A DNA stretch of 64,000 nucleotides from Shuttleworthella satelles DSM 14600 (GCF_000160115.1 NZ_GG665867.1:124001-188000), one strand, 5' to 3'; shown: positions 8,507 to 17,589, counted from the stretch's first letter. Made by a program: numbers and translations. Notes: generated by a model from the sequence alone, not told the origin.

Positions 8507-9199
8507 TCACTCTTTACGGGGATCGATGAACTTAACAGCGTCATCGATGCGGCCATACTGGCCCCTGGCCTTCTCCCATGCTGTGTTGGGATCGTCACCC
8601 TTCTTAATAAAGTCTGTCATCTTACCGAGTGAGACGTATTTGTAACCGATTACCTGATTGTCCTCATCTAAAGCCAGGTCCGTGACATAACCCTCTGTCA
8701 TCTCCAGATAGCGGACTCCCTTGGAATTGGTCGCGTACATGGTTCCAACCTGAGAACGAAGGCCCTTGCCCAGGTCCTCAAGGCCGGCGCCGACAGCGAG
8801 TCCGTCATCAGAAAAGGCGGACTGAGAGCGCCCATAGACAATCTGAAGGAAGAGCTCGCGCATTGCGGTATTGATTGCATCACATACAAGGTCGGTATTG
8901 AGGGCCTCGAGAATGGTCTTGCCCTGGAGGATCTCCGCTGCCATCGCGGCGGAATGGGTCATTCCCGAACATCCGATCGTCTCGATCAGGGCCTCCTCAA
9001 TGATGCCGTTCTTGATATTCAAAGAGAGCTTGCAGGCACCCTGCTGCGGCGCGCACCAGCCAACGCCATGGGTGAATCCTGAGATATCGCCAATCTGCTT
9101 GGCATGAACCCACTTTCCCTCCTCGGGGATGGGAGCCGGTTCATGCTTTGCGCCCTTGGCGATCGGGCACATATTCTGTACTTCTGTTGTGTAGATCAT
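8507..9199 (-). CDS. NifU-like iron-sulfur cluster assembly scaffold protein
   Basis: A 230-residue protein with the start at MIYTTEVQNMCPIAKG, which is preceded by a strong AAAGGAGTTCAACG site; the longer reading upstream has no such site. The fold is recognisable from GWCAPQQGACKLSLNIKNG, IETIGCSGMTHSAAMAAEIL and DLVCDAINTAMRELFLQIVYGRSQSAF, an enlarged version of the IscU/NifU N-terminal scaffold in which conserved cysteines bind a transient Fe-S cluster. It would pass clusters to apo-proteins in the cytoplasm. The next gene is the GGGtGRT protein, likely its functional partner. No IscS-type desulfurase is nearby. Confidence 0.85.
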   Translation of the reverse strand: MIYTTEVQNMCPIAKGAKHEPAPIPEEGKWVHAKQIGDISGFTHGVGWCAPQQGACKLSLNIKNGIIEEALIETIGCSGMTHSAAMAAEILQGKTILEALNTDLVCDAINTAMRELFLQIVYGRSQSAFSDDGLAVGAGLEDLGKGLRSQVGTMYATNSKGVRYLEMTEGYVTDLALDEDNQVIGYKYVSLGKMTDFIKKGDDPNTAWEKARGQYGRIDDAVKFIDPRKE

Positions 9200-9444
9200 C
9201 GTTGAACTCCTTTCATAGATGCAACAATACACTGCGGTACTCCCACATACCGCGCATATCGTTAATATCTTCACACATCTGAGGAGCTTCGTCTAGCACT
9301 TCTTTTCCCACGCGGACTCTACGCCCACGCGGGCTCTCATACAAATCCATACCCTGAAAGCAGTTCTTTCGCCTTCCGCCTCTCCGGGAACCCCCGCAAA
9401 TTCCATTTCATGGCCTCCCGGGGCAGACGCCTGAGGCCCTCTGC

Positions 9445-10104
9445 TCAGCTTAAGAAGGCAAAGGGATCCCCCTCCCCCAGAAAATGCATGAGCTGATAAG
9501 CCGTCGGCATGCTGACCTTGCCTTTCGCCAGGATCTCTCTGACTCTTTTTCGATCGGCCAGAATCACCTCGATTTCCTCGCTGTCCTCCTCATGCGCTGT
9601 ATCAGGCAGGCCGTAGGCGTAGCCGTAGACGATCCCGTTGTTCTCATCCGTCATGCCAATCGTGGTGAAGCGAGCCTTCTCAAAGATGGGATCGACATCC
9701 AGTATGTCCAGCTTCAGTCCGGTCTCCTCGAAGGTCTCCCGAGCCGCGGCCTGGCGCATGTCCTCTCCCGGATCGACCAGGCCGGCGGGCAATTCATAGA
9801 CAAAAGAGTCCACTGCCGCCCGGTATTGACGGACCATCACAACCCGAAGATCCGCGGATTCGCGAAGGCTCTGACAGGCCGCCTCATCTTTTGAGTCGAA
9901 GGCTTCTTCTCCCGCATAGAGGGCATAGACGATCACCGCGTCCGCATCCTCTTTTTGCGACTTCATCTTCAAATCTTCCACCCGTCCGGCACGGGAGGCC
10001 AGCTGGTAGCGCATGGGAGCGCCAGTCTTCTTCTCTCCCTCCAGGATATACATGTTCAGGAACTTCTCATCCGTAATCTTATGGATCCGCCTGATCGTAG
10101 CCAT
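9445..10104 (-). CDS. Nudix hydrolase (ADP-ribose pyrophosphatase-like)
   Basis: A 219-residue protein. The start is set at MATIRRIHKITD, preceded by GGAGGAAGG; an upstream in-frame start would add 30 hydrophobic residues without a ribosome site. The Nudix box is complete: GEDMRQAAARETFEETGL fits GX5EX7REXXEEXG and binds the catalytic metals. The preceding RAAVDSFVYELPAGLVDPG matches the ADP-sugar pyrophosphatase subgroup, so hydrolysis of ADP-ribose or a related nucleotide sugar is likely. It lies 99 bp downstream of murF on the same strand. The 245 bp after it (9200-9444) show no gene or clear signal. Confidence 0.85.
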   Translation of the reverse strand: MATIRRIHKITDEKFLNMYILEGEKKTGAPMRYQLASRAGRVEDLKMKSQKEDADAVIVYALYAGEEAFDSKDEAACQSLRESADLRVVMVRQYRAAVDSFVYELPAGLVDPGEDMRQAAARETFEETGLKLDILDVDPIFEKARFTTIGMTDENNGIVYGYAYGLPDTAHEEDSEEIEVILADRKRVREILAKGKVSMPTAYQLMHFLGEGDPFAFLS

Positions 10105-10203
10105 CCTTCCTCCTCTGTCTCCATCAAACTGATCAAGAGTAAATTCGCTCCAGAGCAACAAAAATCCTATCCATCGACACACGTCCCGGAGCAAACCCGT
10201 TCT

Positions 10204-11862
10204 CTACTCTCTGTCCCCGCCATGGGTATCCTCTTTTCCATAGCTCTCCTGAATCGCCTTCACCACTTCCTCAAAGCCCATGAAATGTGACGCCTTGACT
10301 AAAACGGTATCGCCCTCCTTGAGCCGGCCAAGGAGATCCGCCAGCAATGCGTCCCGATCGGGACAGGCATAGATTTCCATCGGCTTCTCGCGCCGATGGG
10401 CACCTCCCCCTTCCTCAGCAAAGAAAGCTCCTTCCTCCCTCCTGTTCAAAGAGGCATCACTGGCCCCTCTTGCGATCTCCCGGCCCAGAGCTCCTGCGGC
10501 ATAGAGCATATCTATCCCTTCCTCTGCCGCTCTTTCCCCGAGTTCGTAGTGCATAGCGGGGGCATTTTCTCCCAGCTCTCCCATATCTCCCAAGACGGCG
10601 ATCCTGCGTCCCTTTGCCCTTGCCAGAACCGCAAGAGAGGCCCGCATCGAAGAGGGGTTGGCATTGTAGCAGTCATCAATCAGAGTCAGCCCGCCCAGAT
10701 GCAGGAAATGAGCTCTGCCGGAAATGGTGCTGGCCGTCTCCATCCCCGCCTTGATCTCATCCAGATCAAGTCCCAGGCTCTGTCCGACAGCTGCAGCCGC
10801 CAGCGCGTTGTAGACATTGTGCTCACCGGGAATGGGAATGACCGCCTCAAAATCCCCTTCGGGTGTAATAAAGGAGGCTGACATCCCCTCCATGCCCAGG
10901 GCCGACAGATTCTCGGCTCGATAGGTCTCCCTGGCCAGGCGCTCCTGGTCCGTATAGGCGGCGCTCATATCAAAACAGCCGTCAGCCAGACCATCTCGAT
11001 CCTTAGCCTTGGCCAGATGCTCCGCGATCTGCCCATTCAGCCGGGCCAGCTTGTCTTTATCCTTCTCCCTGGCAGCCGCGGAGGAATCTACTCCCAGACC
11101 ATAAAAGATAATTCTGGCGCCGCCTGCCCTGCGGATACAGTTGAGATGGTCATCATCGCCGTTTAAAATAACGCTTGCCCCGTCCGCCAGATAGTCAAAA
11201 ACTTCCGTCTTAGAGGCCAGGATCCCGTCTCTGGTCTTCATGAATTCCAGGTGCGCCTCGCCGATGTTCGTAATGACGACAATATTTGGACGGGCAACGG
11301 CGGCCAGGGCGGACATCTGCCCGAAGTTATCAATTCCCATCTCCACAACGGCGACCTGGTGATGGTCGCGAATCTTCAAGACTGTCATGGGCATGCCGAT
11401 CTCATTGTTGAAATTCCCCTCCGTCTTAAGAACAGAGTAGTGCCGACTTAATACCGAGGCTACCATCTCCTTGGTTGAGGTCTTTCCCACACTGCCGATA
11501 ATACCCACCAGGGGAAGCTTCAGCTGCCGGCGATAATACGCGGCAATGTCCATCAGGGCTCTCTGCGAGCTCTCTACACGGATACAGGGGCCGACGGGAT
11601 CCGTCAAATCCTCTTCCGAGAGGGAACAGGCCGCCCCCTGCTCGAAGGCCTGGGGAATGAAGCGATGGGCGTCTACCTTCTCGCCGACAAAGGGGATAAA
11701 GAGAAAATCTCTCTCCACCTGCCGGTTGTCTGTGACCACTCCGGCAATGGTCAGCCGCTCATAGTCGGCCTTCACACGGCCGTTTGCGTAAGGCTCTTCA
11801 GCCGGAAAGATCAGCTCTCCTCCACAGGCAGCCGCAATATTTGCCAGGGTCATGTTCTTCAT
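10204..11862 (-). CDS. murF: UDP-N-acetylmuramoyl-tripeptide--D-alanyl-D-alanine ligase
   Basis: Adds the D-Ala-D-Ala dipeptide to the cell-wall precursor in the cytoplasm. Mur ligase landmarks are clear: the P-loop GIIGSVGKTSTKEMVASVL, TEGNFNNEIGMP, NIGEAHLEF, GEHNVYNALAAAAVG, and C-terminal DDCYNANPSSMRASL with AVLGDMGELGENA. The start at MKNMTLANIAAACGG follows GAGGGGAG. At about 552 residues it is some 100 longer than typical MurF: a charged 60-residue insertion (DSSAAAREKDKDKLARLNG onward) sits in the central domain and a second of about 25 residues (SLNRREEGAFFAEEGGG) in the C-terminal domain. It lies between ddl, which makes its substrate, and the Nudix gene; a terminator separates it from ddl. 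Confidence 0.95.
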   Translation of the reverse strand: MKNMTLANIAAACGGELIFPAEEPYANGRVKADYERLTIAGVVTDNRQVERDFLFIPFVGEKVDAHRFIPQAFEQGAACSLSEEDLTDPVGPCIRVESSQRALMDIAAYYRRQLKLPLVGIIGSVGKTSTKEMVASVLSRHYSVLKTEGNFNNEIGMPMTVLKIRDHHQVAVVEMGIDNFGQMSALAAVARPNIVVITNIGEAHLEFMKTRDGILASKTEVFDYLADGASVILNGDDDHLNCIRRAGGARIIFYGLGVDSSAAAREKDKDKLARLNGQIAEHLAKAKDRDGLADGCFDMSAAYTDQERLARETYRAENLSALGMEGMSASFITPEGDFEAVIPIPGEHNVYNALAAAAVGQSLGLDLDEIKAGMETASTISGRAHFLHLGGLTLIDDCYNANPSSMRASLAVLARAKGRRIAVLGDMGELGENAPAMHYELGERAAEEGIDMLYAAGALGREIARGASDASLNRREEGAFFAEEGGGAHRREKPMEIYACPDRDALLADLLGRLKEGDTVLVKASHFMGFEEVVKAIQESYGKEDTHGGDRE

Positions 11863-11913
11863 CTTACTCTCCCCTCTCTGATCCATCCTGTCTTAACTTC
11901 TCCTATTCTGCAC

Positions 11914-11948
11914 AAAAAACCCTCTGTCCGCAATGGTACAGAGGGTTT
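11914..11948 (-). terminator. Rho-independent terminator of ddl
   Basis: On the minus strand AAACCCTCTGT and ACAGAGGGTTT form a perfect 11-bp stem around a 13-base loop, followed by TTTGTG. It begins about 20 bp after the ddl stop. It implies that murF, starting 52 bp further on, has its own promoter or depends on read-through. Confidence 0.9.
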
Positions 11949-11969
11949 GGAATCTGATTCGGTCTCATT

Positions 11970-13025
11970 TTATTTCTGATATTTTTTGAGGGAGATGCGA
12001 ATGATCTCCTCACACAGGTCATCATAGGACATGCCCAGAACCGCCTCCTCCTGGGGGAGCAGAGAAGTCGGTGTCATACCCGGAAGGGTATTGGCCTCCA
12101 GACAGAAGATGCGGCCGGATTCATCCAGGAGAAAATCCTGTCGGGAATACGTCGTCAGTCCCAGCGCCTTGCAGACATCTGCGGCATACTTCTGCATGAG
12201 CCTGCTTGTCTCCTGGGGCAGGTCCGCGGGGCAGGTCTCAACCGCGGATCCCGCCGCGTACTTGTTTTTGAAGTCATAGAATCCCCGGATGGGAGCGATC
12301 TCTATCACGGGAAGAACCTGATCCTCCATGACGCCGACAGAGAACTCCCTGCCCTTGATATACTCCTCAATGACAACCTCGTCCTCCCAGTAGAAGGCCT
12401 CATCCAGGGCCTCCTCAAGCCGACCGGGGTCCTCCACAATTGTGACTCCCACAGAAGACCCCCCGCAGGCGGGCTTGACCACACAGGGATAGTGAATCTT
12501 TGCCTTCTTAGCCGCGTCCTGACGTTCCTCTTTCTCCAATGTGATTCCGCTGGGCGTCGGTATTCCATAGGCTGTAAAGAAGGTCTTGGCCACTCCCTTA
12601 TCCATGGCAATGGCACAGGGCAGATAAGAATTCCCTGTATATTGAATGCCAAAGAGGTCAAACGCAGCCTGTACTTTTCCGTTCTCTCCATCGGCCCCAT
12701 GCAGAGCCATGAAGACGATATCGGCCGCCTGACAGATTGCGATCACATTGGGACCGAAGAAGGTCTTGGACTGATCCTTACGCCCGGCACGGATGGCCGC
12801 AATATCCGGCGCTGTTTTGGGGATATCCTCCACCCTGACAGAGACCTCCTCCGCCCGGTCGAAGATATCGCTGATATCGCACTCCGCATCCCCATAGCCC
12901 ATGAAGACGTCCAAAAGCAGAACCTGGTGTCCCTTGCGGCGAAGAGCCCTGGCCACCATATCCCCGGACTTGAAAGACACATCCCGCTCGGTACTTAAGC
13001 CACCTGCCAGAACAACAATCTTCAT
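11970..13025 (-). CDS. ddl: D-alanine--D-alanine ligase
   Basis: A 351-residue ATP-grasp enzyme that joins two D-alanines for peptidoglycan synthesis. The start MKIVVLAGGLSTERDVS follows GGAGCGTTAGAG. Family features: ALHGADGENGKVQAAFDLFG, YTGNSYLPCAIAMDKGVAK, HYPCVVKPACGGSSVGVTIV, and near the end YSRQDFLLDESGRIFCLEANTLPGMTPTSLLP with the metal-binding Glu and Asn. Binding-site details beyond this cannot be judged, so D-Ala-D-Ala rather than D-Ala-D-Lac specificity is an inference from length and sequence. It forms a functional pair with murF just downstream. Confidence 0.95.
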   Translation of the reverse strand: MKIVVLAGGLSTERDVSFKSGDMVARALRRKGHQVLLLDVFMGYGDAECDISDIFDRAEEVSVRVEDIPKTAPDIAAIRAGRKDQSKTFFGPNVIAICQAADIVFMALHGADGENGKVQAAFDLFGIQYTGNSYLPCAIAMDKGVAKTFFTAYGIPTPSGITLEKEERQDAAKKAKIHYPCVVKPACGGSSVGVTIVEDPGRLEEALDEAFYWEDEVVIEEYIKGREFSVGVMEDQVLPVIEIAPIRGFYDFKNKYAAGSAVETCPADLPQETSRLMQKYAADVCKALGLTTYSRQDFLLDESGRIFCLEANTLPGMTPTSLLPQEEAVLGMSYDDLCEEIIRISLKKYQK

Positions 13026-13142
13026 CTCTAACGCTCCTTCATATCCGAGAACCGGTGCGAAAAGCTCCCGCGGCACTGCATCCGCAGGGCTCAAATGTCT
13101 GGTCAAGTGTACTTCATACAGGGCAAAACCGCAAGGATCCTG

Positions 13143-14318
13143 TCACAATATGGCGATCCCGAGAGGTCTCTGCATAATCCGCTGTTCTTCCATCTCGTCC
13201 ACCTTGCGGCCGGGCAGAAGCGTGCAGATTCCGTGGATGGATCGCCGATCTCGCTGATATCCCTCCTCATCTCCCATTGCCCGCAGGATCTCCATATGCG
13301 TGCGCAAAAGTCTTGCCAGAAGCAGAGCGCTCCCATCCCTCCGCATATTGGAGATTGCCTCATTGACGTAAATGAGGGCAAACTCATAGATCTGCCTCGA
13401 GGCATAGCAGAGAGCCAGATTGTTCTGAGCGACCGCCAGCAATCTGCGCAGGGGAACCTGATTGCGGCTTCTCTCCTTGATCACTGTCATAACGCCGCCC
13501 AGAAGATGGGCCGCCTTCCTGCCTTCCCCTCCATATAGATAGACCAGACCAAGAATATTCAACAGATGAATCTCCAGGCGATCCGGCCCCATGGCCGGGA
13601 TGGAGGCCATGGGATCGAAGTCCCTGCGGGTGATCGCCATCGCCTGTAATGCCGCCTGCTCCAGTCTGTGATAGAAGCGGATCTGTTCCGCGTCAATCGC
13701 ATTGTTCTCCTTCAAAAAACGCTGATGTATCCCATATCTTTCTTCTCCCTCCGCCAGCTTTTTACTTCTATGATATCTGTCAAAGGAGACCGTTACATTA
13801 TCCCATTGCCTTGCAGCCTCCGACGCCTTCTCCGCCTTCATCGTCCCCGTACCCGGGAAGAAGTTCTCGCCCCGGGCCTGAATCATCTGGCGCTTCTCCT
13901 TGATCATCTCCAGAAGCCCCAGCAGTTCCAGGTACTGTCTTGCGGCCAGATCATCGTGCTGTGCCAGCTGCTCTAAGATCCAGAGCCAGTCCGGGTCTTC
14001 CTCCAGGATCCCAAGCTCAAGCAGCCGATAGAGTCTCTGCTTGATCTGCTCGGTCAGATACTCCTCCGTATTCGAGCAGGACCAGCAGAACTCAATGGGC
14101 AGACCCAGTCGGTCCAGAATCTGCATCAAGAGGCGAAATCCGGGCATCTGCTCTCCTGTCTCAATGCGGGACATGGTGCTGCAGGAGCAGAGCCCCTCGC
14201 ACAATCGGGTCTGGGAAATGCCAAGTTCCTCTCTTCTTTGCCGGATCAGTCCCCCGATCTGATCCTGGTTGCACGTAAAACCAGGCCTGGCATAGGCCGG
14301 GCCTCTCATCTTTGTCAT
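13143..14318 (-). CDS. XRE-family regulator with C-terminal TPR-like region
   Basis: A 391-residue protein. The N-terminal helix-turn-helix lies near residues 20-75 (LIRQRREELGISQTRLCEGL, then CSTMSRIETGEQMPGF). The remaining 300 residues are helical with a repeat-like layout, resembling RRNPP or PlcR-type regulators that sense peptides through TPR repeats. The start follows GGGGAGGTATGTT. No small peptide gene is evident next to it. It is transcribed toward ddl but lies behind its own gap; a strong terminator separates it from hpf upstream. DNA target and ligand unknown. Confidence 0.8.
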   Translation of the reverse strand: MTKMRGPAYARPGFTCNQDQIGGLIRQRREELGISQTRLCEGLCSCSTMSRIETGEQMPGFRLLMQILDRLGLPIEFCWSCSNTEEYLTEQIKQRLYRLLELGILEEDPDWLWILEQLAQHDDLAARQYLELLGLLEMIKEKRQMIQARGENFFPGTGTMKAEKASEAARQWDNVTVSFDRYHRSKKLAEGEERYGIHQRFLKENNAIDAEQIRFYHRLEQAALQAMAITRRDFDPMASIPAMGPDRLEIHLLNILGLVYLYGGEGRKAAHLLGGVMTVIKERSRNQVPLRRLLAVAQNNLALCYASRQIYEFALIYVNEAISNMRRDGSALLLARLLRTHMEILRAMGDEEGYQRDRRSIHGICTLLPGRKVDEMEEQRIMQRPLGIAIL

Positions 14319-14454
14319 AACATACCTCCCCTTAACAAACAGTTCTTACGATTTGCCTCGCGAATTTTTATTCTCCCCCAAAGGCAACGAGACGCGACTT
14401 TTCCATCTGTCTGCTGCCATGAATAAAAATCTGCCTGATTTGATTTTATCATCC

Positions 14455-14515
14455 AAAAAAGCCCGCCGTTCATGACATCCCATGCAATCGCGGGAGGCCT
14501 TTTGGGCGGGCTTTT
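14455..14515 (-). terminator. Terminator downstream of hpf (possibly bidirectional)
   Basis: Arms AAAAGCCCGCC (14457-14467) and GGCGGGCTTTT (14505-14515) form a perfect 11-bp stem around a 37-base loop that can itself pair (GGCCTCCCGCG region). On the minus strand it ends in TTTTTTGG, so it would stop transcripts from hpf; the plus strand also ends in CTTTT. Confidence 0.8.
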
Positions 14516-14643
14516 CATGATTCATAACTGTTGGAATGCCTACGGTGCAGACTTGTCATAATTTATGACGATAGAATGCTTGCGACGCGCAGTCCATGAT
14601 TTTCAAAATAAGTGCAATGAGAAAAGAATGGCCGCAAAGCCTG

Positions 14644-15174
14644 TTACTCCTCCGGCTCGATCAATCCGTAGCTTCCATTCTTTCGGCGGTAAACCACATT
14701 GACAGCATCTGTCTCCGCATTGGTGAAGACAAAGAAGCTATGCCCCAGAAGCTCCATCTGCGCGCAGGCATCCTCGGCGTACATGGGTTTTAAGTCAAAC
14801 TTCTTGGTGCGGACGATCTTAATCTCTTCCTCCTCGTCCTCGTCAAAGCCCTCCTCAAAAGCGGCGTTTAACACGGCTCCCTTATGAGCCCGGTCAACCA
14901 GCTTGTGGCGATACTTGGTCAGCTGATCCTCAATTCCCTCAGAAGCCGCGTCAATGGATACATACATATCGTCTGTTGTCTTCTCACAGCGGACAATACC
15001 TCCCTTGACAGGAATGGTCAGCTCAACCCTCTGTCCGGCCTTATCGACACTCATTGTCACATGCGCCAGTGTATCCTCACGAAAATATCGATCTAACTTA
15101 GAGAGCGCGTCCTCCACAGCGCTCTTCAATCCATCGGTCAGTTCAATGTTGCGTCCGGTAATTGTCGTCTTCAT
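14644..15174 (-). CDS. hpf: Long-form ribosome hibernation-promoting factor
   Basis: A 176-residue protein. MKTTITGRNIELTDGLKSAV opens the S30AE/YfiA-type domain that sits in the mRNA/tRNA channel of the 30S subunit. After an acidic linker (EEGFDEDEEEEIKIVRTKKF) comes the C-terminal dimerisation domain (MYAEDACAQMELLGHSFFVF, then VVYRRKNGSYGLIEPEE) that joins two 70S ribosomes into 100S dimers in stationary phase. The ATG is chosen over a GTG three codons upstream because GGAGGTGACTTTT precedes it with ideal spacing. A good sigma-A promoter lies at 15227-15254 and a strong terminator at 14455-14515, so it is monocistronic. Confidence 0.95.
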   Translation of the reverse strand: MKTTITGRNIELTDGLKSAVEDALSKLDRYFREDTLAHVTMSVDKAGQRVELTIPVKGGIVRCEKTTDDMYVSIDAASEGIEDQLTKYRHKLVDRAHKGAVLNAAFEEGFDEDEEEEIKIVRTKKFDLKPMYAEDACAQMELLGHSFFVFTNAETDAVNVVYRRKNGSYGLIEPEE

Positions 15175-15226
15175 AAAAGTCACCTCCAGTTTCTAAGGCG
15201 AGAGGACTTGTCCCCCTCATACTCTT

Positions 15227-15254
15227 ATTATAAGCATTTATGACCTGCCATCAA
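15227..15254 (-). promoter_or_regulatory. Sigma-A type promoter of hpf
   Basis: On the minus strand TTGATG and TATAAT are separated by 16 bp, 53 bp before the hpf start codon. The surrounding DNA is AT-rich. Confidence 0.7.
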
Positions 15255-15426
15255 GCAATTTGCCTTAATATATTCTGATAATTTCTGATCCTTTATTCAT
15301 TTTATTTGATAAGTAATTGACCGCCAGATCATTTATAATAGACTTATCTGTGGACATCTCATGGGCTTTATGGACTCCATGAGCTCTGTCATCCTTCATT
15401 CCCCTATCATTCCCGGAGTTAAATCA

Positions 15427-16269
15427 ATGACATCTTCTGCTCAAACTTCTTTACATCAAAAACCGCATTTTTCCTCTGCCGTCTTTTCTACAAGTCCCCA
15501 CTCTCCCGCCCTCAACCCGCCCTGCCCGGGGTCTGCCTTTGTGACCGGCGCCTCCGGTGGAATCGGATCTGTCATAGCAAGGGCTCTGGCTCAGAGGGGC
15601 TATCAGCTGACACTCCTGGGCTATCACTCGGAGGAAGCGCTGCAAAATCTGACAGAAGAACTGCGCTCTGCTTCTAAAAACCAGGACTCCGCTATCAGGG
15701 TCCTCCCCCTGCTCGGAGACATTGCGGATCCGGCTTTTGTAGAGGAGGCGGCCCGAAGGCATTTAGAGCAATACGGTTCCATCGACCTCATCGTCAACAA
15801 CGCCGGGATCGCCCATCTGGGCCTGATCACAGATATGTCCGTCGGCGACTGGCAGCGCCTGATGGACGTCAACGTAAACGCCCTCTTTTACACCAGTAAA
15901 TTTCTGGTCCCCTCCATGATCCGGGCGCAGAAGGGGCAAATCGTCAATATCTCCTCGATGTGGGGTCGGGTCGGAGCCTCCTGCGAGGTGGCCTACTCGG
16001 CCTCAAAGGGAGCCGTCAACGCTTTCACCATGGCTCTTGCCAAGGAATTAGCCCCCTCCCATATCCAGGTCAACGCCCTGGCCTGCGGCATGATTGACAC
16101 CCGGATGAACGCCATGCTCTCCCAAGAAGATAAGACTGCCATCATCAGGGACATTCCTGCCGACCGGATGGGCACCGCCCAGGATGTCGCCCGCGCCCTG
16201 ATCGCCCTTCTGGATTCCGGCGATTATCTGACCGGTCAGGTGATCGGCCTTGACGGCGGCTACATCTGA
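15427..16269 (+). CDS. Short-chain dehydrogenase/reductase (FabG-like SDR)
   Basis: About 280 residues. After a 35-residue Ser/Pro-rich leader the classical SDR domain begins with AFVTGASGGIGSVIARALA (dinucleotide site), NNAGIAHLGLITDM, IVNISSMWGRVGASCEVAYSASKGAVNAF (Ser-Tyr-Lys catalytic set) and ends LTGQVIGLDGGYI. The fold and length match 3-oxoacyl-ACP reductases, but with no fatty-acid genes nearby the substrate is open. I start it at MTSSAQTS because CCCGGAG lies 8 bases ahead; earlier in-frame ATGs at 15361-15380 lack a ribosome site. The low-complexity leader is unusual; a start even closer to the SDR domain is possible. Divergent from hpf. Confidence 0.85.
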   Translation: MTSSAQTSLHQKPHFSSAVFSTSPHSPALNPPCPGSAFVTGASGGIGSVIARALAQRGYQLTLLGYHSEEALQNLTEELRSASKNQDSAIRVLPLLGDIADPAFVEEAARRHLEQYGSIDLIVNNAGIAHLGLITDMSVGDWQRLMDVNVNALFYTSKFLVPSMIRAQKGQIVNISSMWGRVGASCEVAYSASKGAVNAFTMALAKELAPSHIQVNALACGMIDTRMNAMLSQEDKTAIIRDIPADRMGTAQDVARALIALLDSGDYLTGQVIGLDGGYI

Positions 16270-16371
16270 AATTACATATCGTGCAAACGCATGATTTATC
16301 CCGTAAATGTCCAGTCTGCCACGCAAGCTTTCTGTAAACTGAACCTATTCTTTACAGAGAGGAGCAGGTTC

Positions 16372-16854
16372 ATGGGACGCAGGAAAGCAGATTCGGATTC
16401 ATTCAAGTATCACGATATCACGAAGGATCCGGAGCGTCTCAGACGCGCTGCTCTTCTGGCTAAGAATCTCAATTATCTGACCCTGCGGCATCCCGTAAGC
16501 AAAAAGGAATTGGGTGATTATGTCGGCGTCCGCTACGAGACGATCACCCGCTACTATCGGGGGCAGATTCTTCCAACTCCCGAAAGGGAGGCCAGATTAG
16601 CCTCTTTCTTTGGCGTCAGTCCCGCGGACCTCTACTTGGCAGACCACATCATTCCGGCAGAACTGCGCGAGACCGATCCCGATACGCTGCGCGACGCGCT
16701 GGATCAACATCTGATCCGCTATTATCAGCTTTCCCCCTCTTCACGAAAGCAGGTAGATCTGCTGACAGAAGATCTCTACTGGCAGGATCGTATCAATCAG
16801 CTCACTCAGCCGTCCGATAAGGGGCTTAAAGATTACAGCGGGGAAGACAGCTGA
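16372..16854 (+). CDS. Helix-turn-helix (XRE-like) regulator, 160 aa
   Basis: The start MGRRKADSDSFKYHDITKD follows AGAGGAGCAGGTTC. Residues about 22-80 form the DNA-binding domain (LAKNLNYLTLRHPVSKKELG, DYVGVRYETITRYYRGQ, then ASFFGVSPADLYLAD). The C-terminal half is helical and charged, without a recognised ligand domain. It follows the SDR gene by 102 bp on the same strand and may regulate it or itself. Target unknown. Confidence 0.7.
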   Translation: MGRRKADSDSFKYHDITKDPERLRRAALLAKNLNYLTLRHPVSKKELGDYVGVRYETITRYYRGQILPTPEREARLASFFGVSPADLYLADHIIPAELRETDPDTLRDALDQHLIRYYQLSPSSRKQVDLLTEDLYWQDRINQLTQPSDKGLKDYSGEDS

Positions 16855-16899
16855 TTTCCTGCCGTAAATTCCCGCCAGGCAAATGATTGCGGATCAATC

Positions 16900-16929
16900 G
16901 TGACACATCCCGATGTCTGATCTTATAAT
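16900..16929 (+). promoter_or_regulatory. Possible promoter of the Dabb protein gene
   Basis: GTGACA and TATAAT with an 18-bp spacer, followed by ATATATGATATA; 120 bp ahead of the gene at 17051. The -35 box is weak. Confidence 0.4.
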
Positions 16930-17050
16930 ATATATGATATATGCAGCTTCAAAAGTATTTCCCCAAGGGATCTTCTTACCAGTGGGACATAGGCTTTTGA
17001 TACCTGCTGCATCTCAATATTCTTAGTCCTGACAGAGGGGGGAATTTCAT

Positions 17051-17353
17051 ATGGTTAAACACGTTATTTTGTGGACACTGAAAGATGAATACAACACAGC
17101 CAGAAAGACCGAGATCAAACGGAGAATCAAAGAAGGACTGGAAAGTCTGGCCGGACAGATCCCCGGACTGGTGAAAATCACGGTTCATACCAATGGCCTT
17201 GAAACCTCCAACGCGGACCTCATGCTGGATGCCAGCTTTGACAGTTTTGAACATCTGAAGGGTTACTCTATTCACCCCGCCCACGTAGCAGTCGCCGACG
17301 GTATCGTTCGGCCCTATACCGCTTCCAGAGTTTGTCTGGATTTCGAGGCCTGA
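17051..17353 (+). CDS. Dabb (stress-responsive A/B barrel) family protein
   Basis: A 100-residue protein. MVKHVILWTLKDEYN, IPGLVKITVHTNGL and LDASFDSFEHLKGYSIHPAH followed by VRPYTASRVCLDFEA are the typical dimeric alpha/beta-barrel layout of the Dabb family. The bacterial members are mostly uncharacterised; some related folds are monooxygenases or cyclases. The start follows GGGGGGAATTTCAT. It stands alone between two small regulator genes. Confidence 0.85.
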   Translation: MVKHVILWTLKDEYNTARKTEIKRRIKEGLESLAGQIPGLVKITVHTNGLETSNADLMLDASFDSFEHLKGYSIHPAHVAVADGIVRPYTASRVCLDFEA

Positions 17354-17524
17354 CCATCAACCTGAAACCAGTGGATTACTACGATTCTGCTCTGTTTTAT
17401 CCAAATTTCTCAACAGAAAGTCCGGATCGACTCCGTCTTCGGTGGGATTCCTTAATACCGAAAATTGTCTTTCTCTCACTGATGTCCTAGATAAACTCAT
17501 CAAAATAGAATATCTGATGTCGTT

Positions 17525-17544
17525 TTATACCTCTTATGGTATAA
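17525..17544 (+). promoter_or_regulatory. Palindromic operator over the -10 box of the HipB-like gene
   Basis: TTATACC-TCTTAT-GGTATAA is a perfect 7-bp inverted repeat; its right arm contains the TATAAT -10 element, 45 bp ahead of the start codon at 17590. The placement suits autorepression by the encoded helix-turn-helix protein. Confidence 0.55.
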
Positions 17545-17589
17545 TTTATCGACCTGATCCATCGAATTTCCAAAGAAAAGGAGGCCATA

